35,215 nt of DNA. Source: Paenibacillus sp. (lineage in GTDB: Bacteria; Bacillota; Bacilli; Paenibacillales; Paenibacillaceae). The stretch is from contig JAIRVF010000152.1 in NCBI GenBank assembly GCA_031254035.1, forward strand, positions 1 through 35,215, read 5' to 3'. Positions 24,396 to 32,417 of this stretch are shown here, in pieces. The first letter of the stretch is position 1. Every line of letters begins with the position of its first letter. The notes under the pieces were generated by a model, which saw only the letters and a program-made list of their open reading frames with translations, was not told the DNA's origin and ran no database searches. The translations under genes and the position numbers were made by a program.

Positions 24396-25115
24396 TTAGA
24401 CAAGATCCCGGGTTCTTAGCTTGCGTTCCGTTAATTTGGAAAATAGTATCAGGCTAGCCGTTGCTCCCACCAGCATCCCCCACATGAGAGGAGAAAGCAT
24501 ACTCCAGCGGTTTGCCAGCGCAATCGAGCACAGCAGCATGTTGCCACCAAATAATTTAATGATTCCGGCCGCTACTACTGCTCCGACAAGGAAAAGCAAT
24601 GTTGATTTGAAATAACCTTTGCCGTTATTAGAAAACTCGAAATACATGTATGCCCCTGAAATCATGATGCCGTATCCGATCCAGGTTAGTGCGAAGGCCA
24701 TGTACTCAATGATTGACAATTGGATATCCGCCGACTCGATAACGAAGTACATCAATCCAAAAAAGACGATACCATTGACGATATAAGCCAGAAAAATCTG
24801 TATCACTCGATAAACGATCACGACTTGGTTCGGTATCGGCAATGCTCGGAAAAAGGCAAGCATCTGCGTATACGAATCTTCACTTAAATATTTAAATGAC
24901 CTACGGCAAAAGTAAAAGCCCAACATGGGAATCAGCATCAAAAACATACCGTCGATGACCGGATTCAAATATTTTGGCGCTTCCATCTGGCCTTTGACCG
25001 CAAGTCCGAGCGTAAAGGCCGTATAAACGGAATACACAATGGTCCATATAAAATATTTCTTTTCGCTTTTCAGATCCTTGAGTATTATGGACCAGGCTTT
25101 TTTGGCATTTTCCAA
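24396..25115 (-). CDS. Integral membrane protein, ABC-2 permease-like (YhcE-type)
   Basis: The first gene of the operon, with about 240 residues and six hydrophobic helices (for example FIWTIVYSVYTAFTLGLAV, GMFLMLIPMLGFYFC, LLFLVGAVVAAGIIKLF). The segment SEDSYTQMLAFFRALPIPNQVVIVYR is typical of ABC-2-like permeases of the Ytr/Yhc type. The TTG at 25115 is preferred because GGGGGAG lies six bases before it; ATG at 25130 and longer starts (up to 25205) lack a good ribosome site and would run through the operator. Its place before a YtrA-type regulator mirrors B. subtilis yhcE. Confidence 0.75.
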   Translation of the reverse strand: MENAKKAWSIILKDLKSEKKYFIWTIVYSVYTAFTLGLAVKGQMEAPKYLNPVIDGMFLMLIPMLGFYFCRRSFKYLSEDSYTQMLAFFRALPIPNQVVIVYRVIQIFLAYIVNGIVFFGLMYFVIESADIQLSIIEYMAFALTWIGYGIMISGAYMYFEFSNNGKGYFKSTLLFLVGAVVAAGIIKLFGGNMLLCSIALANRWSMLSPLMWGMLVGATASLILFSKLTERKLRTRDLV

Positions 25116-25154
25116 ACGGCTCTCCCCCATTTCCGTCTTAGTACATATCTCACA

Positions 25155-25172
25155 GGTGTGTATATACATACC
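25155..25172. promoter_or_regulatory. Inverted repeat, second candidate GntR operator
   Basis: GGTGTGTATATACATACC, palindromic except one base pair. It lies in the leader of the GntR/ABC operon, 30 bases from the stronger palindrome, and shares the TGTATATAC core. Confidence 0.5.
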
Positions 25173-25184
25173 GTCGCTGTGCTT

Positions 25185-25208
25185 ACTGTATATATCTTTA
25201 TACACAGT
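25185..25208. promoter_or_regulatory. Inverted repeat, candidate GntR (YtrA-type) operator
   Basis: ACTGTATATA, four-base spacer, TATACACAGT: ten-base arms with one mismatch. It overlaps the -10 box and start site of the operon promoter, the right place for repression by the GntR protein encoded in the operon. Confidence 0.65.
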
Positions 25209-25234
25209 ATATAGTGTGGCGAATGCTTTGGCAA
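25206..25234 (-). promoter_or_regulatory. Sigma-A type promoter of the GntR/ABC operon
   Basis: Minus strand TTGCCA (25229-25234), 17-base spacer, TATACT (25206-25211). Close to the TTGACA/TATAAT consensus, with the predicted start inside the inverted repeat at 25185-25208. Confidence 0.7.
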
Positions 25235-25547
25235 TAGTTGGATTGAAAATATTTCCTCAAATCTAATTAGTTTTGTGCGAGGACCGCTGCGGGTACGGAT
25301 CGTTCTTCCGATCGCTGCCCGCCTCCAAATTTCTTGATCTTATCTTTCTTAATGTAGAATTTCGGAGACAGCGTATGCTTCCGATGTTAGCTTTCCTGCG
25401 GAAAGCTTTTAGGCGACCACAGCTTATGCTTCCGAAGTAGCTTTTTTTCAAAAAGCTTTTAGCTTCTTCAGAACGATTCCATCCCCTCCGCTACTTCGCA
25501 CTTTGTGCACTAAAAAGATGTTTAGCTGAATATTTTGTTTGGAACAC
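25235..25547. other. Intergenic region with tandem repeat
   Basis: No supported gene. It holds an imperfect inverted repeat around 25285-25321 (GCGGG and CCCGC ends with GATCG inner arms) and the 50-bp-period tandem repeat at 25371-25462. Short ORFs here have very basic, low-complexity translations. Confidence 0.5.
25371..25462. repeat. Two-copy direct repeat with internal hairpins
   Basis: Two 42-base units, 25371-25412 and 25421-25462, share TATGCTTCCGA near the start and AAAGCTTTTAG at the end. Each encloses a small hairpin (AGCTTTC with GAAAGCT; AGCTTTTT with AAAAAGCT) whose loop and arms co-vary. Confidence 0.65.
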
Positions 25548-25585
25548 AAAAAAAGGCCCGCCGCCCTCCATTGGGCTCGAGCCTT
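25548..25585 (-). terminator. Rho-independent terminator after DUF4850-like gene
   Basis: On the minus strand AAGGCTCGAGCCC, a short loop, then GGGCGGCGGGCCTT running into TTTTTTT. The stem is imperfect but GC-rich, about 15 bases after the stop at 25600. Confidence 0.75.
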
Positions 25586-25599
25586 ATCCACATCCATAT

Positions 25600-26460
25600 C
25601 TAATATACAAAAGCTGCCGGGTATTTGGTATAAAAATCTAGCATAGTCTGCACAATTTGCGCCTGCGCCTCAGGCGCCTCAACCTCCAGCATCGTAAATT
25701 GCGCATTGTCCTGATCAAGTAACCAGTATGCCGCCCCATAAGTCTTAAAGGCTTCCGTGTTCTTTTTCAAAGTAAATTGAACCATATGCTTATTCAATTC
25801 CGTTCTGCTCTCGAACACGAGCGGCTCTGAAACAGATCCCTGATCATTCACCCACTTCTTCATTTCCGGAAAATAGCTTCCGATCATTCGGGTAGCGCAG
25901 CCCATACAAGTGCCTGCATCGAGATAACTCATATGAATCCCGGGGTTGGCAGGATCCTGCATTTCAACTTTCACCGATCCGTTCATGCCTATTTCCGCCG
26001 AAATGACCTTCCAGTCCCGTGGAGCAAGCATAAGATAGCCGTGATTGCTGCCACCATTCAACAGATATGCCCCCCAACGCGAAATCTCCGAGATTGGAAG
26101 TGAAATGCCTTCAAGAACTGGCATATCCCTATACGGAAGATTAGATGGGACATATTCGCCATGGAATTTTCCGGATATGCAATACAAAGGAATCTGCTTT
26201 ATGCCTTCCGTTGGTTGTGCCACCTTGAGAACACCACATTGTACGGTGGCTTGTTGACTTGGATTTGCGGAGTCAACTCCTTCAGAACGGGGAGGCTCCA
26301 CATTCTGATTTAGCTCTCCCGATTCATGTTGTTGGTCTGCGGACATCGCGCCGGGGTTTGAAAGCGAGGTCGTAAACAGCAGAATCAAAATCATTGCTGC
26401 AGCTAGAATCAAACTTCTGCCGTTCTGACCCCTGTATTTTTCAAAGCTGATACGTCTCAT
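25600..26460 (-). CDS. Exported protein, probably DUF4850 family
   Basis: A 286-residue protein with an N-terminal signal or anchor helix (15-36), a low-complexity linker rich in Gln, Ser and Glu (40-72), and a globular domain. The segment ISRWGAYLLNGGSNHGYLMLAPRDW followed by CMGC (185-188) resembles what I recall of DUF4850 proteins; two further Cys are at 75 and 94. The CxxC could bind metal or form a disulphide. It is monocistronic, with a terminator after it. The ribosome site before the ATG at 26460 is weak. Function unknown. Confidence 0.65.
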   Translation of the reverse strand: MRRISFEKYRGQNGRSLILAAAMILILLFTTSLSNPGAMSADQQHESGELNQNVEPPRSEGVDSANPSQQATVQCGVLKVAQPTEGIKQIPLYCISGKFHGEYVPSNLPYRDMPVLEGISLPISEISRWGAYLLNGGSNHGYLMLAPRDWKVISAEIGMNGSVKVEMQDPANPGIHMSYLDAGTCMGCATRMIGSYFPEMKKWVNDQGSVSEPLVFESRTELNKHMVQFTLKKNTEAFKTYGAAYWLLDQDNAQFTMLEVEAPEAQAQIVQTMLDFYTKYPAAFVY

Positions 26461-26705
26461 GTAGATCCCGAACCTTTTCAGTGATTTGGAAATTCACCCT
26501 TATACTATATAGACGTGGTGAGCAAGAATAAAGTTACCATCTAAATTCAGCCGTCCCTAATAAACAATAAGTCCCCCACCAACTCCTTGTAAATAATACT
26601 TCAGCCATTCGGAAGGTGCCAGATACTAATATCTGACCTGAATAAAAATACCCCCATAAAGCTTATTCCAAATACTTTGTGGGGACCCAGAAAAATTTAT
26701 CTGAA
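26461..26705. other. Intergenic region with one dispersed-repeat copy
   Basis: No gene is supported. Contains the 29-base repeat copy at 26661-26689, described separately, and the probable promoter region of the DUF4850-like gene (TATACTATATAG on the plus strand at about 26501-26512), without a clear -35. Confidence 0.45.
26661..26689. repeat. Dispersed 29-base repeat, copy 1
   Basis: GCTTATTCCAAATACTTTGT continuing into GGGGACCCA. It matches 32787-32815 at 26 of 29 positions in the same orientation; both copies are intergenic. Confidence 0.75.
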
Positions 26706-26749
26706 CAAAAAAAACCTTTTCGCTATGCCAGCAGCAGCAACGAAAAGGT
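26706..26749 (-). terminator. Terminator after the DUF420 gene
   Basis: Stem ACCTTTTCG against CGAAAAGGT with an 18-base loop, followed on the minus strand by TTTTTTTT. It lies about 45 bases after the stop at 26792. Confidence 0.82.
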
Positions 26750-26791
26750 CCTTTTTAAGTTTGCAATGTCACAAGATAACGTCCTATCTAC

Positions 26792-27256
26792 TTAAGCGCC
26801 CAAAATAACTTCCCACACCGGTTTGGTATGTCCACCCGGATACAGCACATAGAGCAGGACATAAACGGCTACGCCCGTAATGGCCGTAAAGAACCAGATG
26901 GTGGCTGTAACTCTCCCCCACTTCCGATGCTTCGAGAACTTCTCCTTAAATGCCAGCACCAGAGTGGTAATCCCAAACACCGCAGCAACCGAAGCAAGGG
27001 TGATATGGAAGATCAGGAAGATTTGATAGTACACTTGCATCTCGTCCGAACCGCCCCAGGAAGTGTTACCGATGAAGATGGTTCTGGACATGTAGATAAT
27101 GAAAAACAGGAGTGCTGCAACAGCGCCCAAAATCATTACCTTTTTATGGGCATCACGTTTTCCTTGAATAATTAGCCCCCAGCCAATTGCCACCAATACC
27201 GCACTGATGACAATAAACGATGTGCTGATGGTTGGCAACAGCATGTATAAATCCAT
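26792..27256 (-). CDS. DUF420 (YozB-like) membrane protein, oxidase-associated
   Basis: A 154-residue protein with four or five helices. It starts LLPTISTSFIVISAVLVAIGW and contains HKKVMILGAVAALLFFIIY, with a His-Lys pair at the membrane edge, and FLIFHITLASVAAVFGITTL. These features fit the DUF420 family, whose genes commonly sit beside ctaG or ctaB and are linked to terminal-oxidase assembly or heme handling. AGGAGG lies seven bases before the ATG. It follows ctaG by 28 bases, and the two probably form one unit. Confidence 0.85.
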   Translation of the reverse strand: MDLYMLLPTISTSFIVISAVLVAIGWGLIIQGKRDAHKKVMILGAVAALLFFIIYMSRTIFIGNTSWGGSDEMQVYYQIFLIFHITLASVAAVFGITTLVLAFKEKFSKHRKWGRVTATIWFFTAITGVAVYVLLYVLYPGGHTKPVWEVILGA

Positions 27257-27284
27257 GGATATCCTCCTTACACACGAGATCAGC

Positions 27285-28199
27285 TTAGGCTTGGTTCATA
27301 GAACTGTCGCCAAACTCGGCAGGCGTTATGTTATCGTCTTCTTTATTTTCATCCTTATACCAACGGAAAAATACTTTCCCTAGCATAGACGCGAAAATAA
27401 ACTCTTGAATAAACTTCATGACGATTCCGCCAACTTGCTGATCCACCTTCGTGCTCATAATATTAAAAAAAGTTGGGCCGCCAAATGCCTGCAACAGCTT
27501 CGACGGATCTCCGGATACGCAGTATCCCATAGCCTGTGCCCACACATTGGGATCACTGTATGTCGCGTACATCGGCTTGATGGAGAATATGATCAAACCG
27601 CAGGCAGGTGTCAGCAGCACCATGTTCAAGAAGATGTAGCCGATCTTGCCAAGTCCCGAAGCTTTATTCTTCTCCGGCAGCGGGTTAATGAGTGTCCACC
27701 ACATCAAAATGGAAGCTATGAACAGCAGTAAATAGTATACGCGGTGAACGACAAAATGCAGCATAACATAGTCATGTACCGCCGGAAAGTGATAGAGAGA
27801 AAAGAACCCGTTGAATACGACCGCAGCAACAACAGGCCGCGCAAAGAAATGACCTAACTTTTTGAACGGATTCACTTTTAGAATCGCTCGCCATAACCAT
27901 ACTGGTATCCCCATCATTAACAGCGGCGGTGCAACCAGATAGGAGAATGCCATCGTGGTCATGTGGAACGTAAACATTAAATGTCCGAGCAGACTGATCG
28001 GCCCACCTTGAGCAAGGTACAAGATTAACATTCCGCAAACGAAGCTGATCTTTTTGCTTAAGGGCACAGGCTCGCTATCCGCAAACTTCTCACTAAGGGG
28101 TCCGATCAAAACAAAATACGCAGCCGTTACGAGCAGCATAAATGCGAGAAATAACGGACTGAACAAAGCGCTAAAGCTAAAATATTCTAACCCCAGCAT
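27285..28199 (-). CDS. ctaG: Cytochrome c oxidase assembly factor CtaG
   Basis: A 304-residue, roughly seven-helix caa3_CtaG family protein, needed in Bacillus for caa3 oxidase (copper or subunit assembly). It includes HLMFTFHMTTMAFSYLVAPPLLMMGIP and FFSLYHFPAVHDYVMLHFVVHRVYYL, rich in the family's conserved membrane His residues that are candidate copper ligands. The ATG at 28199 is chosen because GAGGAGG lies seven bases upstream; the longer frame starting at 28217 has no site. It follows the ctaCDEF terminator, so expression may need read-through or a weak internal promoter. Confidence 0.93.
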   Translation of the reverse strand: MLGLEYFSFSALFSPLFLAFMLLVTAAYFVLIGPLSEKFADSEPVPLSKKISFVCGMLILYLAQGGPISLLGHLMFTFHMTTMAFSYLVAPPLLMMGIPVWLWRAILKVNPFKKLGHFFARPVVAAVVFNGFFSLYHFPAVHDYVMLHFVVHRVYYLLLFIASILMWWTLINPLPEKNKASGLGKIGYIFLNMVLLTPACGLIIFSIKPMYATYSDPNVWAQAMGYCVSGDPSKLLQAFGGPTFFNIMSTKVDQQVGGIVMKFIQEFIFASMLGKVFFRWYKDENKEDDNITPAEFGDSSMNQA

Positions 28200-28259
28200 G
28201 TTAAAACCTCCTCTCAAGCGGCATCATATCTGTCGAAATTGTGACAGTCTGCCTTCATT

Positions 28260-28289
28260 GAAAAAAAGAGGGGGCTAAAGCCCGCCTCT
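28260..28289 (-). terminator. Terminator between ctaF and ctaG
   Basis: Minus strand AGAGGCGGGC, loop TTTA, GCCCCCTCT, then TTTTTTT. A strong hairpin ten bases after the ctaF stop, dividing the oxidase structural genes from ctaG. Confidence 0.9.
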
Positions 28290-28298
28290 TTCTCTATT

Positions 28299-28619
28299 TT
28301 ACCACCATACCCAAAACAGACCCATGACGATGGCTGTACTAGCTACGAAAAATCCACCAATCATAAACAGGATAGGCATCATATGATCCCGGTCCTTTAA
28401 GTGCATCCAGTATCCCATTTGTACCATAACTTGAATCACCGCCATAACCAGCAGTAGACTTACCGCGAAAGCAGTATTCACTCCGCCAGCAGCCACGGCT
28501 GCAAAGGCAATAGCAGTGAGAACGATGGAGAAAATGAAAACGATGATATGCTTCTGAGGTCCCTCATGACGTCTGCTGTGCTTTACAACATCATGGGTAG
28601 CCTGATGTTCTGTAGTCAT
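28299..28619 (-). CDS. ctaF: Cytochrome c oxidase subunit IV (CtaF)
   Basis: A 106-residue membrane protein with three helices (HIIVFIFSIVLTAIAFAAVA, TAFAVSLLLVMAVIQVMVQMGYWMHL, PILFMIGGFFVASTAIVMGL). The GYWMHLKDRDH motif is characteristic of bacterial subunit IV. It starts three bases after ctaE and is the last gene before the internal terminator. A small accessory subunit of the caa3 complex. Confidence 0.93.
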   Translation of the reverse strand: MTTEHQATHDVVKHSRRHEGPQKHIIVFIFSIVLTAIAFAAVAAGGVNTAFAVSLLLVMAVIQVMVQMGYWMHLKDRDHMMPILFMIGGFFVASTAIVMGLFWVWW

Positions 28620-28622
28620 ATC

Positions 28623-29246
28623 TTAGCCCACCTTCCCGAGCAGGTAAACAACCGTAAAGATGAATACCCACACGACGTCGATAAAGTGCCAATACATTGC
28701 CGACACATACACCTTAGGCGCCGTTACGACGGTCAGCCCTTTTTTATACAGCTGTCCAATCAAAAGGGAAATCCATAGCACACCGAACGCAACGTGCGCT
28801 CCGTGGAAGCCGACCAGCGTGTAAAACGAAGAACTGAATGCACTGGTCGTCATGCCGAATTTCTCAGCAGTTATATACTCGTAAAACTCATAAATTTCAA
28901 GACTCAGGAAGCCCAGACCCAAAATAACGGTAACCATTAACCATAAGCGGAGTGTAGCAACCTTATGACGATGCATGGCCTGAACGGCGAACACACTGGT
29001 CAAGCTGCTGACGAGCAGGATCAAAGTCGCTGCCGCGGTCATTGGCAATTGAAACAGTTCATTTGCCGTAGGACCTTCATTTGTTTGGTTACGAAGCGCC
29101 AGGAATGTCGCGAACAGGGTACCGAACAGTACTGCCTCTCCACCAAGGAAAAGCCAAAAGCTGAGCACTTTATTGCGGCCTTCCAATGTCGCCTTTTCCG
29201 GTTCATGCGGCAATGCGCCGTCCGTTTGTGCATGCGATGAACTCAT
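28623..29246 (-). CDS. ctaE: Cytochrome c oxidase subunit III (CtaE)
   Basis: A 207-residue, five-helix subunit III. It has SFWLFLGGEAVLFGTLFATFLALR near the start and the conserved FYTLVGFHGAHVAFGVLWIS and YWHFIDVVWVFIFTVVYL near the end. The ATG overlaps the ctaD stop (ATGA). It is of the short bacterial type, which lacks the first two helices of the mitochondrial subunit. It stabilises subunit I and supports proton uptake. Confidence 0.95.
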   Translation of the reverse strand: MSSSHAQTDGALPHEPEKATLEGRNKVLSFWLFLGGEAVLFGTLFATFLALRNQTNEGPTANELFQLPMTAAATLILLVSSLTSVFAVQAMHRHKVATLRLWLMVTVILGLGFLSLEIYEFYEYITAEKFGMTTSAFSSSFYTLVGFHGAHVAFGVLWISLLIGQLYKKGLTVVTAPKVYVSAMYWHFIDVVWVFIFTVVYLLGKVG

Positions 29247-31132
29247 GCTTTTACCCCCTCTTCTTCCAGCTCTTCCACTTCAATATGCCAGCCATGATCA
29301 TCATATAAGGAACGCAGCAACATGGAACCTAAAGTGATGGCCAAACCGATACCACATACAATCCAATTGTTGAAGATCAAGCTCATAAAGGAATTCGAAA
29401 ATTGCTCTTTACTGAACATGAAGCCCAAACCGGCGATAAAAATGCCGACAGACATAACAAACGGTAAAATGGTTGGTGAAGGCATATGAATCGGGCCAAG
29501 CGGTTCCGCAGGCGTCACTTCTTTGTTTCCAGCCATTTTTTCTTTCCAATAAGTATCGATGCCGCGAACAAGCGGAATTTGCTTGAAGTTGTACTCTGGC
29601 GGCGGCGAAGGAATCGCCCACTCCAGCGTACGTCCGTCTTCCCAAGGATCGTTTGCGACGCCTTTAGGTTTCGCAGCGGTTACGAATGCGTTGATCAAGA
29701 AGAAAATAATACCGATACCCATTAGGATGGCACCGATGGTACTTACCAAATTCAACGTATCGAAATCCTGGTTAGGCAAATACGTAAATACGCGCCGCTG
29801 CATCCCCATCAGACCGAGTAAGTGCTGCACAAAGAACGTCATATGGAAACCAATGATAAAGAACCAGAAACACAGTTTGCCAAGCGTTTCGTTAAGCATC
29901 CGGCCAAACATTTTAGGCCACCAGTAGTGGAGACCTGCCAAGAGACCGGAGACGAGACTTCCCATAATTGTATAATGGAAGTGAGCAACAACGAAATACG
30001 TGTCATGGAATTGGAAGTCGGCAGGGGCCGATGCGAGCATAATCCCTGTTACCCCGCCCATAACGAATGTCGGAATAAATCCGATGGCGAACAGATTTGC
30101 ACTTGTGAAGCGAATCTGACCGCCCCACATCGTAAATAACCAGTTAAAAATTTTGATACCCGTCGGTACCGCAATCAGCATCGTTGCAATCGAGAACAGC
30201 GCGTTTGCGACCGGACCGAGACCCGTTGTAAACATGTGGTGAGCCCAAACCATGAAGCCCAGGAAGGCGATCAAGATTGTAGCAAACACCATTGAGCTGT
30301 ATCCAAAAAGACGTTTGCGCGAGAATGTCGATATAACCTCGGAAATCACACCGAAAGCCGGCAGGATGAGGATATATACTTCAGGGTGACCAAATATCCA
30401 GAAGATATGCTGCCAAAGAACGGGGCTACCGCCACCGGCAACTTCGAAGAAATTCGCTCCCAAAATCCGGTCAAAGGAAAGGAAAACCAAACCTACCGTA
30501 ACAGCAGGGAACGCGAACAGAATCATTGCAGAAGTAACAAACGTTGTCCATGTAAACATCGGCATTCTCATAAAGGACATTCCAGGCGCACGCATCGTGA
30601 TGATTGTGGCTAGGAAGTTAATGCCCCCGATAAGTGTACCGAGACCCGCGATCTGAAGACCGACCGTGTAAAAGTCAACGCCATGATTGGTACTATAAGT
30701 AGTCGATGAGAGCGGAGTATAGGCCGTCCAGCCCGCATCCGGTGCGCCGCCCAAAATCCAACTCAGGTTAAGTAGCAGACCCCCGAACAGAAAAGTCCAA
30801 AAACCCAAAGAGTTCAGGAACGGAAAGGCAACGTCGCGCGCGCCGATTTGCAGCGGAATCACCGCATTCATCAGTGCGAAGATGACGGGCATTACGCCCA
30901 GGAAGATCATTGTTGTACCGTGCATCGTAATCAATTCATTAAAGGTTTGAGCTGACACTAAATCATTCATCGGCTTGATCAATTGCAGGCGGATCAATAA
31001 CGCCTCAATGCCACCGATACCAAAAAACACACCGCCAGCCAGCAAATAAAGAATGGCTATTTTCTTATGGTCGACTGTAGTAAGCCAATCCATTAAGCCC
31101 TTATGGCGCTTGACACTATGAGCATGAGCCAA
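29243..31132 (-). CDS. ctaD: Cytochrome c oxidase subunit I (CtaD)
   Basis: A 629-residue catalytic subunit of an aa3 heme-copper oxidase that reduces oxygen and pumps protons. Ligands are visible: His71 (ITMHGTTM, low-spin heme), His249 and Tyr253 (GHPEVYI, CuB with the cross-linked Tyr), His298-His299 (WAHHMF), and His384/His386 (VAHFHY, heme a3 and heme a). The GHPEVYI glutamate is consistent with an A-type oxidase. A C-terminal extension with extra helices is common in Bacillales. Transcribed after ctaC, with an intergenic gap of about 147 bases. Confidence 0.98.
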   Translation of the reverse strand: MAHAHSVKRHKGLMDWLTTVDHKKIAILYLLAGGVFFGIGGIEALLIRLQLIKPMNDLVSAQTFNELITMHGTTMIFLGVMPVIFALMNAVIPLQIGARDVAFPFLNSLGFWTFLFGGLLLNLSWILGGAPDAGWTAYTPLSSTTYSTNHGVDFYTVGLQIAGLGTLIGGINFLATIITMRAPGMSFMRMPMFTWTTFVTSAMILFAFPAVTVGLVFLSFDRILGANFFEVAGGGSPVLWQHIFWIFGHPEVYILILPAFGVISEVISTFSRKRLFGYSSMVFATILIAFLGFMVWAHHMFTTGLGPVANALFSIATMLIAVPTGIKIFNWLFTMWGGQIRFTSANLFAIGFIPTFVMGGVTGIMLASAPADFQFHDTYFVVAHFHYTIMGSLVSGLLAGLHYWWPKMFGRMLNETLGKLCFWFFIIGFHMTFFVQHLLGLMGMQRRVFTYLPNQDFDTLNLVSTIGAILMGIGIIFFLINAFVTAAKPKGVANDPWEDGRTLEWAIPSPPPEYNFKQIPLVRGIDTYWKEKMAGNKEVTPAEPLGPIHMPSPTILPFVMSVGIFIAGLGFMFSKEQFSNSFMSLIFNNWIVCGIGLAITLGSMLLRSLYDDHGWHIEVEELEEEGVKA

Positions 31133-31279
31133 GGTTGGTACCCCCTCTTATAAAAATCTTGCTGTTTATAAAACTTGGCGCGATCAAAAAAATTAAGAAT
31201 CAGATTTGCATGGAAAATGCCTATCATTACACTCACTATTCAGGCAAATCGATGATCTGTTATTTTTTTGATCCGCGCC

Positions 31280-32323
31280 TTAATAATCCAATTTGTAGTT
31301 AGCCAAGTAGTCGGCAATGCCATCGATTTGTTCATCTGTCAGACCCAAATCTTTTGGAGCTGGCATTTTGTTACCCGGTTTCACAGCTTGCGGATCTTCA
31401 AGCCATGCTTTGAGGTTATCCTTAACTGGTTTACCTCCGTCTTGACCTTCATTCAGCAAGATACCGGCAACAGATTCACGAGAACCGATGCCTGTAAGAT
31501 TCGGAGCCACTGGACCCCCTTGGTCGCCAACAGCATGGCAAGACAAGCAGGACTTTTTGAAAGATTCAGCCAGAGCCTGATCCTTAGGCAGGACAGCAGG
31601 CGCTTTCATCGCTGCAACCCATTTGTCAAACGCATCCGGGCTAACTGCCTTTACCTTGAATTCCATCAAACCGTGCGAAGGACCGCAAAGCTCGGCGCAT
31701 TTACCGCGGTAAACTCCTTCTTTTTCCGTACTGAAGCTGAATCTGTTGATCGTTCCATCTGGGTTGGTGTCCATTTTGCCGGACAAAGATGGCACCCAGA
31801 AAGAGTGGAGAACGTCTGCAGTTTTCAGTTCGAAAGCGATGTTCTTGCCTGTTGGCATCATCAATTCCTGGGAGGTTTTCACTCCGTATTGCGGGTATTC
31901 AAATTCCCACCAGTACTGGTGCGAAGTTACTTTTACCTGCACGGAACCCTTTTCATTGTAATGATCTTCACCAAAAGCAAAAATCTGTTGAACGGTAGGA
32001 ACTGCAAGAATAAATACCAAAATAAGCGGGATAACCGTCCAAATAATCTCCAGCTTAAAGCTTCCTTCCACTTGCTTCGGTATTTCCGTTTGTCCCTTTT
32101 TCCTGCGGAACTTAATCATAACGTATACAGCAATTCCAAATACGACGACCACGACGAAGACCATGATCGTGATTGCGAGCTTCATCAAATCGTACTGTCC
32201 TTGCGCCACAGGGCCCTGTGGTCGTAATGCCGACAAGTCCTCGCGGCCGCACCCGGCTAAAAGCAGAGAAAATACTGCGAGCAAGGGAAGAAGTCGCTTT
32301 AAAGCCTGCCACCGTTTCATCAT
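31280..32323 (-). CDS. ctaC: Cytochrome c oxidase subunit II with fused cytochrome c (CtaC)
   Basis: A 347-residue subunit II of caa3 type. A lipoprotein signal ends in LLAGC (Cys25). Two transmembrane helices follow (about 45-70 and 90-112). The CuA domain includes the His of VLHSFWVPSLSGKMD and CAELCGPSHGLMEF. A C-terminal cytochrome c domain carries CLSCH for covalent heme and a Met ligand in NKMPAP. It thus carries its own electron donor. It is the first gene of the ctaCDEF operon, with a promoter at 32390-32417. Confidence 0.98.
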   Translation of the reverse strand: MMKRWQALKRLLPLLAVFSLLLAGCGREDLSALRPQGPVAQGQYDLMKLAITIMVFVVVVVFGIAVYVMIKFRRKKGQTEIPKQVEGSFKLEIIWTVIPLILVFILAVPTVQQIFAFGEDHYNEKGSVQVKVTSHQYWWEFEYPQYGVKTSQELMMPTGKNIAFELKTADVLHSFWVPSLSGKMDTNPDGTINRFSFSTEKEGVYRGKCAELCGPSHGLMEFKVKAVSPDAFDKWVAAMKAPAVLPKDQALAESFKKSCLSCHAVGDQGGPVAPNLTGIGSRESVAGILLNEGQDGGKPVKDNLKAWLEDPQAVKPGNKMPAPKDLGLTDEQIDGIADYLANYKLDY

Positions 32324-32389
32324 TGATCTACCCCACTTTGTACATTTTCACAGGCGCCGCCTAATAAACTTCTAGCGTCAAACACCTGT

Positions 32390-32417
32390 GCTATAACGGA
32401 TGAATTGCTACTGTCAA
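32390..32417 (-). promoter_or_regulatory. Sigma-A type promoter of ctaC
   Basis: Minus strand TTGACA (32412-32417), 16-base spacer, TATAGC (32390-32395). The -35 is perfect; the spacer is one base short. The leader of about 60 nt carries complementary ends CACAGG and CCTGTG around CGCC-rich sequence. Confidence 0.65.

Noticed and set aside
25263..25451. A 62-codon minus-strand ORF
   Set aside because: Very basic, Arg/Ser-rich translation across tandem repeats; no start signal.
31268..32227. A 319-codon plus-strand ORF
   Set aside because: It lies entirely opposite ctaC, whose product has all expected ligands; no ribosome site and Cys/Phe/His-rich random-like composition.
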